64,000 nucleotides of DNA from Anaerolineales bacterium (GTDB lineage: Bacteria > Chloroflexota > Anaerolineae > Anaerolineales > UBA11579): NCBI GenBank assembly GCA_019637755.1, contig JAHBVC010000001.1, positions 896,480 to 960,479 on the forward strand. The letters run 5' to 3'. Position 1 is the stretch's first letter. Each line of letters starts with the position of its first letter. A program made the translations under genes and the position numbers. Shown here in pieces: positions 7,658 to 15,547 of the stretch. The notes beneath the pieces are model-generated. The model made no database searches. It was not told the origin of the DNA and saw only the letters and a program-made list of their open reading frames with translations.

Positions 7658-8875
7658 TCACTTCGCCGCAGGCACTTTGCCTGCCGGGCGAATAAAGGCG
7701 GAGAGCAGGATCGCCACCAGCAAGGCAAGCAGCACAAACCCGCCAGTGATGTTGAACATGGAGAACACGCCCACTTTGTCAATTAGCAGGCCACACAGGT
7801 AAAACCCCAAAGCGGTACCAATGCCCATGAACATGGCGGAGAACAAACCTTGGGCGGTAGATCCCAGGCCGCGCGGCGCCATCTCACCCACAAACTTGAT
7901 ACCGGCCACCCACAGTAGCGGATAGGTGAGGCCGTGGAAGAGTTGAATCAGCAGCGCTTGATCCGGCGTGCGGATGTTGGCGTACATGAAGCAGCGCAGC
8001 GCCATCGCCAACAGTGCAACATACAGCGCGCCGCGGCTGCCCAGGCTGCGTAAAAACCAGTGCGAAGCCGCCATCACCGGCAGCTCAGACACCGTGGAAA
8101 TAGTCACCGCCAAACCTACCAGCGCCACGCCCGAAATGGCGAGCGGCAGCCACTGGCTGGTGCCTGGCAACGCCTGGATCAGCAGCGGGAAATAATCGTG
8201 CGCGGTGGAGCCAATGCCGGCCACTAGTGCAATGCCGAAGAACAGCAGCCACTGCGGCTCACGCAACAGGCGCCCCACCTGAGCAAAATAAGTGCCACGT
8301 TCGGGGTTCTCTTCAAAGCGCAGCGAGCGCAGGAACAGCAGGTTCACACTCATCAGCACGGCAAAGATCCAGAACATGTACACCAGACCAATGTTCTCCA
8401 GCACCAGGCCGACGATGGCGGTTACGATGCCCCACGACACCGTGCCCCACACGCGCACACTGCCGTAGCGGTCTTTGTTGTTGCCCATCATGTGGATGGT
8501 GGCGCTATCGATCAGCGGCAACGTATGCGAGGTGAGCACCGAGATCAAAATTTGCACTGCAAAAATAGGCGCAAAGGCGCGCAACACAGGAAAGAGCAGG
8601 TTGAGCGCAATCGCCGCCACCACGCCCATCAGCAGGATCATGCGATGGCGATTGGTAGCATCCGCCAAGCCGGTCCAGAAGGGTTTGGCCGCCAGGCTGA
8701 TCAACGGGCTGATGCCGGTGACCAAGCCGATCTGTTCACCGCTAAAGCCCAGCGATTGCAGATAGAGCACAAAGAAAGGTGTGACGCAGGCCCAGGCTGC
8801 AAATACAAAGAAATAGCTCAGCGAGATCTGAGCGTAGCCATTCTTGGGGGCAGATACGGGTGTAGGTTTCAGCAC
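7658..8875 (-). CDS. MFS transporter (MFS_1-like, LacY/nucleoside-symporter group)
   Basis: 405-residue polytopic membrane protein with about 12 predicted helices. The first helix pair (YFFVFAAWACVTPFFVLYLQSLGFS) followed by GLVTGISPLISLAAKPFWTGLADATNRHR matches the loop 2-3 signature of the major facilitator superfamily, most like the MFS_1_like/PPP group. The start codon is GTG at 8875. The next gene on the strand (S1 protein) has its own promoter. The substrate is not predictable and no substrate-linked gene is adjacent. Confidence 0.88.
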   Translation of the reverse strand: MLKPTPVSAPKNGYAQISLSYFFVFAAWACVTPFFVLYLQSLGFSGEQIGLVTGISPLISLAAKPFWTGLADATNRHRMILLMGVVAAIALNLLFPVLRAFAPIFAVQILISVLTSHTLPLIDSATIHMMGNNKDRYGSVRVWGTVSWGIVTAIVGLVLENIGLVYMFWIFAVLMSVNLLFLRSLRFEENPERGTYFAQVGRLLREPQWLLFFGIALVAGIGSTAHDYFPLLIQALPGTSQWLPLAISGVALVGLAVTISTVSELPVMAASHWFLRSLGSRGALYVALLAMALRCFMYANIRTPDQALLIQLFHGLTYPLLWVAGIKFVGEMAPRGLGSTAQGLFSAMFMGIGTALGFYLCGLLIDKVGVFSMFNITGGFVLLALLVAILLSAFIRPAGKVPAAK

Positions 8876-8926
8876 AAGTGAATTAACCCCGCGCGTTGCT
8901 TTCGTTTCGTTTTTGGAGAGGGCTGA

Positions 8927-9952
8927 CTAAAAGACGACGACCTGTGTGCCGCGGCCGGTAACCTCGCGCTGGCTGGGTTGGCTGGCGGGCGTGACCCAGC
9001 GATACAGCCAGGCGGCATGCTGCGGGCGCATGTTGATGCAGCCCTTGCTCATCGGCGCGCCAAAGTTGTTGTGCCAGTACGCCCCGTGGATGGCATAGCC
9101 GCCCTCGGCAAAGAAGCACGCCCAGGGCACGCCCGGCAGGTAACGGTCACCCAGAGTATCCGTCAGGCGGTTATCGCCCATGTACTGGCTGGGCATTTTG
9201 GCATACAGGTTGAAATTGCCGGTGGGCGTCTGCGTGGGCAGACCAGTAGCGCTGGTGTTGCGCACACCGGAGGAGATGGGCACGCGCAGCACTACCGCGC
9301 CATTCTCGAAGGCGGTGAGCTGCTGCGCCAGCAGCGAAATCTCGACGCGCTTTTGAGCGGCGGGCACATCTGGACTGATGGGAGTCAGCTCCTCAGCCGG
9401 AATGGGCTGCAGATGCTCGGCCTTGGCGTAGTACTGCACTTGGGTCCACGACTCGGTGATCTGATACCACGGCGAACCGTCCGGTCCGTCTACCTTAGCG
9501 GTGACCCAGTGCATGCTGTCGAAGTACAGCAAGAACTGGTTCTGTAGCTGCCAACCGCCCTGCCGCGAGTAAGTGTAGGGCTGGCTAATCGGCACGCTGA
9601 TACGGCACAGCATGCCTTCCGCAGGTACTTCATTTACAGGGGTGTTACTGATGTCTTCCACAATTTGCACAAAGCTACTGTGCACGTACCCAGCAGCAAT
9701 CTTGAACCAGGTGGGGTTGTAAGCCGGGCCACTGAAAGGATGCAGCGCATATTCGATGTCCACCAGCTCATCACGAAACAGTGTGCGCAGCGAACTTAGG
9801 TTGATGCGCGGCTGAGCGAACACGCTCGAGTCATACGTGACGCGGCCCAGTAGCCCCGACGCCTGGCCCAGCGCGGGCAAGCGCCCGGCAGCCAAGGCCG
9901 CCAACGAGAGCCCACTGAGCTTTAGGAAGTCACGACGAGAGAGGGAAGACAT
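8927..9952 (-). CDS. L,D-transpeptidase (YkuD domain), Tat-exported
   Basis: 341-residue exported peptidoglycan cross-linking enzyme. The N-terminus has a clear twin-arginine signal (SRRDFLK, then a Leu/Ala-rich segment ending AALAAG). The C-terminal YkuD domain has His289 in YAIHGAYWHNNFG and the catalytic Cys305 in SKGCINM, which together fit the HG...S(K/H)GC(I/V)xM active site forming 3-3 cross-links or attaching ligands. The middle (about 60-200) is unassigned and may be a substrate-recognition region. No Shine-Dalgarno sequence is visible, and a -10-like TAAAAT (9960-9965) lies only 7 nt before the ATG, suggesting a leaderless message. Confidence 0.92.
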   Translation of the reverse strand: MSSLSRRDFLKLSGLSLAALAAGRLPALGQASGLLGRVTYDSSVFAQPRINLSSLRTLFRDELVDIEYALHPFSGPAYNPTWFKIAAGYVHSSFVQIVEDISNTPVNEVPAEGMLCRISVPISQPYTYSRQGGWQLQNQFLLYFDSMHWVTAKVDGPDGSPWYQITESWTQVQYYAKAEHLQPIPAEELTPISPDVPAAQKRVEISLLAQQLTAFENGAVVLRVPISSGVRNTSATGLPTQTPTGNFNLYAKMPSQYMGDNRLTDTLGDRYLPGVPWACFFAEGGYAIHGAYWHNNFGAPMSKGCINMRPQHAAWLYRWVTPASQPSQREVTGRGTQVVVF

Positions 9953-10071
9953 CAGAATAATTTTATCTACTAATCAAAGACAATTCATTAATCGATTAAT
10001 CCGCATTTGATTAACCGACTAATGATTGCTTTTGATGAGCCAATACGGACTATTAATGTAAACTAGCTCTT
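9953..10071. promoter_or_regulatory. Divergent promoter/operator region with TTAATC repeats
   Basis: AT-rich 119-bp gap between two divergent genes. It holds a perfect 14-bp palindrome ATTAATCGATTAAT (9987-10000) flanked by related half-sites (CTAATCAAAG near 9970 and GATTAACCGACTAATG near 10009). TAAAAT (minus, 9960-9965) and TAAACT (plus, 10059-10064) each lie 7 nt before a start codon, with no ribosome binding site. Confidence 0.6.
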
Positions 10072-11595
10072 ATGTTAGCCAGGGTCTACTCCTGCGCGGT
10101 GGTGGGTTTGGATGGCGTAGTAGTAGAAGTAGAGGTGGATACACATCCTGGGCTCCCCAAAGTGGTCGTGGTGGGCTTGCCTGACGCGGCTATCCAGGAA
10201 AGCCGTGAGCGCGTCGCCTCGGCCATCAAGAATTCTGGTTTCGAATTTCCTCGCAATCACATCACCATCAACCTCGCCCCCGCCAGCGTGCGCAAAGCCG
10301 GCCCAGTGTATGACCTGCCCATCGCCCTCGGCATCCTCGCTGCTAACGGCCAGATCCCGGCCGCCGGGCTGCAGGGCGCGCTGACGCTGGGCGAGCTCTC
10401 GCTGGATGGCGCCGTGCGCCATGTACGCGGCGTGCTGCCCATGGCGGCACTGGCGCGCCAGCAGGGCATCCGCACGCTGTATGTGCCCGCGGTGGACGCG
10501 GCCGAAGCAGCCCTGGTGCCGGATGTAACCGTCTTCCCCGTCACCTCGCTCAGTCAGTTGGCCGCCCATCTGCGCGGCGAGCACGCCTTACTACCCTTCA
10601 CTGCCGAGCCACACAGCGCTGAAAGCGACGCGCCGCCTGCTTACACCGACCTGCGCGAGGTCAAAGGCCAGGAGCAGGTCAAGCGCGCCTTGGAAGTGGC
10701 CGCGGCGGGTGGCCACAACCTGCTCATGACGGGTGCCCCGGGTGCAGGCAAAACGCTGATGGCGCGTGCCCTGCCCGGCATCCTGCCTGAACTCAACTTA
10801 GACGAAGCGCTAGATGTGACGCGCATCTATTCCGTCTCCGACAAGCTCAACGACAACAGCCCGCTCATTCGCACGCGCCCCTTCCGCGCCCCGCACCACA
10901 CCATTTCGCACGCTGGCTTGGTGGGCGGCGGCACCTGGCCGCAGCCCGGCGAGATCTCGCTGGCGCACCGCGGCGTGCTGTTCCTCGATGAGCTGGTGGA
11001 GTTTGCGCCGCGCGTGCTGGAAGTGCTGCGCCAGCCCATCGAAGACAAAGTGGTTACCATCAGCCGTGCCCAGGGCGCGTTAACCTTTCCGGCAAACTTT
11101 CAACTCGTCGGCGCCATGAACCCGTGCCCGTGTGGCTACTACGGTGACCCGCTGCGCGCCTGCACTTGCGCTCCCGGCACGGTCACCCGTTACCAAAAGC
11201 GGCTCTCCGGCCCGCTGCTGGACCGTATCGACATCCATGTCGAAGTGCCACGTGTGGACTATGAGAAGCTCAGCGATGAACGCTTAGGCGAATCGTCCGC
11301 CGCCGTGCGTGCGCGTGTAGAGACCGCCCGCCGCATCCAGCACGCCCGCTTTGCTGGGCTGCCCGCGCACACCAACGCCGATATGGGCGTGGCCGAGGTG
11401 CGCCGCTTCTGCGAGCTGGATGCCGATGGCCGCGCCCTGGTGCGCGCCGCCATGGCGCAGATGCAGCTCACCGCCCGCGCCTACCACCGCGTGCTCAAAC
11501 TGGCGCGCACCATCGCTGACCTGGCCGGCGCACAAAACGTAGCGCCCCAGCATTTGGCTGAGGCGCTACAGTACCGGGCACGGCTGGCGATCTAA
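10072..11595 (+). CDS. comM: YifB/ComM family Mg-chelatase-like AAA+ ATPase
   Basis: 507-residue AAA+ protein. In naturally competent bacteria ComM is a hexameric helicase that promotes branch migration during integration of transformed DNA. The N-terminal ChlI-type domain (about 1-170, including the RERVASAIKNSGF and NLAPASVRKAGPVYDLPIALG motifs) is followed by the ATPase core with Walker A GAPGAGKT (about 219-226), Walker B GVLFLDE, and the cysteine-bearing NPCPCGYYGDP...CTC segment, then the C-terminal lid domain. Length is normal. The gene has no visible Shine-Dalgarno sequence and may be leaderless. No other competence genes are adjacent. Confidence 0.95.
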   Translation: MLARVYSCAVVGLDGVVVEVEVDTHPGLPKVVVVGLPDAAIQESRERVASAIKNSGFEFPRNHITINLAPASVRKAGPVYDLPIALGILAANGQIPAAGLQGALTLGELSLDGAVRHVRGVLPMAALARQQGIRTLYVPAVDAAEAALVPDVTVFPVTSLSQLAAHLRGEHALLPFTAEPHSAESDAPPAYTDLREVKGQEQVKRALEVAAAGGHNLLMTGAPGAGKTLMARALPGILPELNLDEALDVTRIYSVSDKLNDNSPLIRTRPFRAPHHTISHAGLVGGGTWPQPGEISLAHRGVLFLDELVEFAPRVLEVLRQPIEDKVVTISRAQGALTFPANFQLVGAMNPCPCGYYGDPLRACTCAPGTVTRYQKRLSGPLLDRIDIHVEVPRVDYEKLSDERLGESSAAVRARVETARRIQHARFAGLPAHTNADMGVAEVRRFCELDADGRALVRAAMAQMQLTARAYHRVLKLARTIADLAGAQNVAPQHLAEALQYRARLAI

Positions 11596-11612
11596 GACCG
11601 CCACCAGGCAAG

Positions 11613-13205
11613 TTAGTCGTCTAACGTCAGGCTGGATTCAACGGCCAACTTACGTTGCTCCAGGAAGCTAAGCACACTCTCCACGGCTGCCTGGTAACGC
11701 TCTTCATCCACCAGAGCGCTCTGCGCGTTGGCCGCCAAGACCAGCTCCGCATAGCCTTGCGCCTTCTCCGCCAGCCCCGGGCTGCCCCATACCACGGCAT
11801 ACACCGCTTGCAGGGCTTGCTCGTACAACGCCCTAAACGTGTCATTGGCGATGAACCGGGTTAGCAACACATTGCTGCCCCCGCCCATGCGGCCCACCCC
11901 TTGTTGCTGCGCAAGGGTGAGGTCGAAGTTGGTGTTGCGTCCCAGTTTGCCCAGGCTTTCATTGGTGTCCCACAGCAAAACAGTCATTTGCTGGGTGTCT
12001 TCGTTAAAGTACAGATAGTAGTTATTGTTCATGCCAATCATCGAGTCGTTGTTGGCCAGCACCGCATTCAGTGCAAGGTATTTTGCAAATGCCTCCACAT
12101 CCAGCCATTCAGGCAGCTCTGCCTCGAAGGTGGCATCATCGGCTTGATCCAGAAAACGCATGAAATCGATCAGCGGCTTCATATCGGCGTCATTCACGCG
12201 TGTTTCCTGCGTAAAGCGCTCGGCATAACGGCTGGGCTCCTCCCCGTCATAGCTCAGCGTAGCGCCCACATCTGCTTTGTAGAGCACCCCCTGGGAGTCA
12301 GGGAAATGCTTGGCCAGGTACTCTTCGTTGATCAGTTCGGCGAGCACATACAACTTGGCATCGCCATCGTTGATACGAAATCCGGTGAACGCCGTCTGGC
12401 TGGCGGGTAGCCCGAGCTGTTGAGCCGCCTCATTGCTCAGCGGCTCTTGCAACTGGGCTTCATCGTAGGAAGTGCCATAGTTGCGAATGGCCAGCGCCGC
12501 GTAGCCTTGATAGGTCTGCCCATCCACATATTCGTCAAACTTGATCATGAAGGGGATCTTCACCAGGTCTTCTGCGATCGCTTCACGCCCCTGGCCCATT
12601 CCACCGGGGAAATTGCCTGGCATCTCCCCTCCTGGCCCACGCGCTTGCATTTCCTGGCCCTGGGGAGCTTGCTGCTCTGGCTGGCCTTCCATTGGCGCTT
12701 GTCCCCGCTCGGGCGGCACAAACCCCTGCATCCCTTCGGGCGCCTGGCCGTTAGCAAACGGCGGCATGCCCCCTTCGGGCATTTGCATCCCCTCTGGGGG
12801 CCCGCCGCCAGTGAAGGCGCCAAACCCTGCGCCTTCGCCCCCGCCGCCACCCAGCGCGGTGCGCAGGGAAGCGTTGCCGCGCAGCCGGATGCCGACATCG
12901 TTGATGCGCACGCCATCGATGATCACATCGGCCTGGAAGTATTCCTTCAGCCCGGTCTCCTGGTAGGTGGTGATCATGCTGTCGTAATCGGCATCAGACA
13001 TCAACACCTGCACCGCATGCACCAGATTATCGTCAAACACCTCCACCTGATTGTTCACCTCGCTTTGCCCAGCACTGGCGGCGCGTGGCGTACTGGTGCT
13101 GCTATAGGCAATGATGCGCTGACGCCCCAGCACGAACACCAGCCCGGCCAGCAACACCAGCAGCACGCCAACCAGTGGTAAATTGCGTTTCCATTTCATA
13201 CTCAT
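11613..13205 (-). CDS. CotH kinase family membrane-anchored protein
   Basis: 530-residue protein with an N-terminal membrane anchor (LPLVGVLLVLLAGLVFVLG). The CotH domain follows; CotH of Bacillus is an atypical protein kinase. Family segments include VGIRLRGNASLR, FMIKFDEYVDGQTYQGYAALAI, a NEEYLAKHF stretch, NAVLANNDSMIGMNNNYYLY and VLLWDTNESLG. Between about residues 120 and 230 there is a low-complexity insert rich in Met, Pro, Gly and Gln that interrupts the domain. AGGAGG lies 5 nt before the ATG. It is the last gene of a VTC-DUF4956-CotH operon, an arrangement known from Firmicutes and Chloroflexi. Outside location of the domain is inferred from the anchor. Confidence 0.9.
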   Translation of the reverse strand: MSMKWKRNLPLVGVLLVLLAGLVFVLGRQRIIAYSSTSTPRAASAGQSEVNNQVEVFDDNLVHAVQVLMSDADYDSMITTYQETGLKEYFQADVIIDGVRINDVGIRLRGNASLRTALGGGGGEGAGFGAFTGGGPPEGMQMPEGGMPPFANGQAPEGMQGFVPPERGQAPMEGQPEQQAPQGQEMQARGPGGEMPGNFPGGMGQGREAIAEDLVKIPFMIKFDEYVDGQTYQGYAALAIRNYGTSYDEAQLQEPLSNEAAQQLGLPASQTAFTGFRINDGDAKLYVLAELINEEYLAKHFPDSQGVLYKADVGATLSYDGEEPSRYAERFTQETRVNDADMKPLIDFMRFLDQADDATFEAELPEWLDVEAFAKYLALNAVLANNDSMIGMNNNYYLYFNEDTQQMTVLLWDTNESLGKLGRNTNFDLTLAQQQGVGRMGGGSNVLLTRFIANDTFRALYEQALQAVYAVVWGSPGLAEKAQGYAELVLAANAQSALVDEERYQAAVESVLSFLEQRKLAVESSLTLDD

Positions 13206-13229
13206 CGCAGCCTCCTGTTGGGTCGCTGG

Positions 13230-13910
13230 CTACAAATCGGTCGTGTTGTAGCCGGCGATCAACGACACTTTGTTGTTGCTGTTGAGTTTGCGCAGCTCGG
13301 CCACAAACTCCTCAATGCGATTGGCCTGCTTCAGGCCGATGCTGTAGGTAAGCTCCACCAAGGCCCCTTCTGCCAGGGTGTCTACACTGATCAGTTCTGA
13401 GCTGTAGCTGTATTTGAGAAACAGCGCATCGAACAGCTTGTCAAATGACAAGCCACTAGGCACCTGGATGCGCAAGATCTGGCTTGCCGCCTCACGGGCG
13501 AACCAGTTGAAGCGCATCATCAGTACGATCACCGCGCTGATCACCAGCGCGGCCACTACCGCCAACAGGTAGAAGCGCGTGCCGATCGCCATACCGACCG
13601 CCATGGTGAAGAAGATAAAGCCCACATCCCGCGTTTCCTTGACCGCATTCCGAAAGCGGATGATCGACAAGGCACCGACCAGCGAGAAGGCCCGCGCGAT
13701 GTTGGAGCCAACGATCATCATCACCAGCGCCACCACCATGCCGTTCAACACCAGCGTAAAGACGAAACTTTGGGTATACGACGTGCCCCGATGGGTGAGC
13801 TTGTAGACCCAGCCAATAAATGCGCTAAGCAAGAAGCTCAACCCAAGCACCAGCACAACATCCAATACAGAAAATTCTCCGGTTAGATCTTGAAAGTTAA
13901 AAATGTCCAT
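13230..13910 (-). CDS. DUF4956 family membrane protein
   Basis: 226-residue protein with about four membrane helices in the first 140 residues and a soluble C-terminal domain of about 85 residues. The segment GALSIIRFRNAVKETRDVGF between helices is characteristic of DUF4956. The C-terminal part (SYSSELISVDTLAEGALVEL, RIEEFVAELRKLNSNNKVSLIAG) looks like a small alpha/beta regulatory domain. AGGAG precedes the ATG. It lies between VTC and CotH genes, the usual context, and probably partners the VTC enzyme at the membrane. No biochemical function is established to my knowledge. Confidence 0.9.
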   Translation of the reverse strand: MDIFNFQDLTGEFSVLDVVLVLGLSFLLSAFIGWVYKLTHRGTSYTQSFVFTLVLNGMVVALVMMIVGSNIARAFSLVGALSIIRFRNAVKETRDVGFIFFTMAVGMAIGTRFYLLAVVAALVISAVIVLMMRFNWFAREAASQILRIQVPSGLSFDKLFDALFLKYSYSSELISVDTLAEGALVELTYSIGLKQANRIEEFVAELRKLNSNNKVSLIAGYNTTDL

Positions 13911-13926
13911 TTTTCTCCTGGGCAGA

Positions 13927-14703
13927 TCACACCCGTTCGGGTGCGATCAAAGAAAGTTGCGTGAAGGCCGGCAAACTGGCCTGGGCCAGATCGATGCTGC
14001 GGCAGTATTTACTTACCCGCACGGTCTTTAAGTTATGGCTGGCGATCATCTCTGCCAGCCAGTAAGGCAGGCGCTCGTTGACCTTGATCTCCATCACGCA
14101 GCGGTCGGGCGAGATCAGCGGCAGGCCGGCGGCATCCTCCAAGCGCAATGGATGCACCTGATACTTCAGTTGCGTATCAAAGGTTACACGCAGGCCGAGA
14201 TCATAGGCTGCCCCGATGAAGGCTTGGCGCTGATAGCGCACAATGCTCACCGGGCGCAGGTTGTACTCCCACAAGTAGGCGTAGACCTCCTCGAGGAACG
14301 GGCGATCCTCGTCCGCCATCGTAGCCGGCAGCTCGCGCTGGTTGCACAGGCGCAAGGCTGTCTCAAACGGCAACTGGATGCGCCGCTTTTGGGTGACGCG
14401 ATCGAGGCGTTGCTTGATCTCCACAAACACTGGGGTTTGCGCGCGCAGGGGTGCGCCAAGGGCATAGTGACGGATGCGCAGCTTGCGTCGAAAACGCAAA
14501 CCATCCACCTTCTCCCAATAGCAGCGTAGATCCGGCGAGTCGTAGTACAGGCTGCCCAAGTCGTAGCGGCCGGCGCTGTGCTCATCACTGTGCAGGTAGC
14601 GGCGCAAGGCCGCTTTAAAGGCCTCCGCTTGCGGCAAGCTCACTAAATACTTGAGCTCAAAACGATTAAACCGGCGTAGGGTATGGCTGAGGGTATTGGT
14701 CAT
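13927..14703 (-). CDS. VTC domain polyphosphate polymerase family protein
   Basis: 258-residue cytosolic protein with the VTC tunnel-fold domain, related to the yeast Vtc4 catalytic domain that makes polyphosphate from ATP. It has FNRFELKYLVSL at the N-terminus, YDSPDLRCYWEKVDGLRFRRKLRIR (the basic strand that binds phosphates), VFVEIKQRLDRVTQKRR, SIVRYQRQAF, RVTFDTQL and CVMEIKVNERLPYWL; the Glu/Lys and Arg residues of these strands are the expected active-site groups. The ATG at 14703 is chosen because AGGAG lies 7 nt upstream; the open frame extends 39 codons further. First gene of the operon, divergent from a two-component system; see the repeats at 14747-14799. Confidence 0.92.
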   Translation of the reverse strand: MTNTLSHTLRRFNRFELKYLVSLPQAEAFKAALRRYLHSDEHSAGRYDLGSLYYDSPDLRCYWEKVDGLRFRRKLRIRHYALGAPLRAQTPVFVEIKQRLDRVTQKRRIQLPFETALRLCNQRELPATMADEDRPFLEEVYAYLWEYNLRPVSIVRYQRQAFIGAAYDLGLRVTFDTQLKYQVHPLRLEDAAGLPLISPDRCVMEIKVNERLPYWLAEMIASHNLKTVRVSKYCRSIDLAQASLPAFTQLSLIAPERV

Positions 14704-14746
14704 ACAGTCTCCTAAAAAGGTATGGCCACAGTCTAAAAATCGCGGC

Positions 14747-14799
14747 TGTGAACAAGCCAAAAAAGGGCTGTGAGTTGGCTGTGAAGGGCTGACTGTGAA
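14747..14799. promoter_or_regulatory. Pho-box-like direct repeats between VTC operon and two-component genes
   Basis: Read on the minus strand, TTCACA occurs at 14794-14799, 14780-14785 and 14747-14752, and CTCACA at 14769-14774. Distances between copies are 14, 11 and 22 bp, so three lie on one 11-bp helical phase. TT(A/C/T)ACA repeats of this spacing are the known binding site of PhoP-type OmpR-family regulators in Bacillus. Binding by the adjacent response regulator is inferred. Confidence 0.65.
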
Positions 14800-14869
14800 T
14801 CTGCTGAGAACGACCGCCAAACGCGGCGCGGCGGTGCGTTTCAGGGCAAACTAGGGAAAGGTGAATGCC

Positions 14870-15547
14870 ATGTCTGCTGTGCTGATCATTGATGATGACC
14901 CCAAGCTGCTCAAGATGCTGCAGCGCACGCTGACCTATGAGAGCCTGACCGTATTGACTGCCACCAATGGATTGGAAGCCTTGCCACTGGTGCAGGTACA
15001 CAAACCCAGCCTGATCATTGTGGATTGGATGATGCCCAAACTGGACGGGTTGAGCTTTGTACAGCGCCTGCGCGCCGAGGACAATAAAACCATGGTGCTC
15101 ATGCTCACCGCCCGTGACGCGATCGAGGACCGCGTAGAAGGTTTGGAAGGTGGCGCCGACGACTATCTGGCCAAACCCTTCGCCCCCAGCGAACTGATGG
15201 CGCGCGTGCACGCCCTGCTGCGCCGCGTGCAGGCCGAGCCGCACAACCAACCCGCCAGCTATGCAGACATCACCCTCGACCCGCTGACCCGTGAGGCGCG
15301 CCGCGGTGACAGTGAGCTCAGCCTGACCCTGACGGAGTTCAATCTGTTGCACCTGCTGTTGCGCCACCCGCGCCAGGTGCTGGAGCGCAGCCGCATCCTG
15401 AGCGAGATATGGGGCTACGATTTCGGAGGCAATGACAATGTGCTTGAAATCTACATTGGCTACCTGCGCAAAAAGCTGGAAGCGGATGGCCGCCCGCGCG
15501 TGATCCACACCGTGCGCGGCGTGGGCTATGTTTTACGCGAGGAGTAA
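14870..15547 (+). CDS. OmpR/PhoB family response regulator
   Basis: 225-residue transcription factor. Receiver domain with acidic pocket IIDDD (6-10), phospho-acceptor Asp52 in IIVDWMMPK, a Thr in MLTA and Lys100 in DDYLAKP; then a winged-helix DNA-binding domain (about 128-225) with TLTEFNLLHLLLRHPRQVLERS and YIGYLRKKLE, ending HTVRGVGYVL. The ATG at 14870 follows AAAGGTGA by about 6 nt; a GTG at 14861 is a weaker alternative. The stop codon abuts the kinase ATG. Given divergent VTC genes and TTCACA repeats upstream, a role in phosphate or polyphosphate control is likely but unproven. Confidence 0.93.
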   Translation: MSAVLIIDDDPKLLKMLQRTLTYESLTVLTATNGLEALPLVQVHKPSLIIVDWMMPKLDGLSFVQRLRAEDNKTMVLMLTARDAIEDRVEGLEGGADDYLAKPFAPSELMARVHALLRRVQAEPHNQPASYADITLDPLTREARRGDSELSLTLTEFNLLHLLLRHPRQVLERSRILSEIWGYDFGGNDNVLEIYIGYLRKKLEADGRPRVIHTVRGVGYVLREE

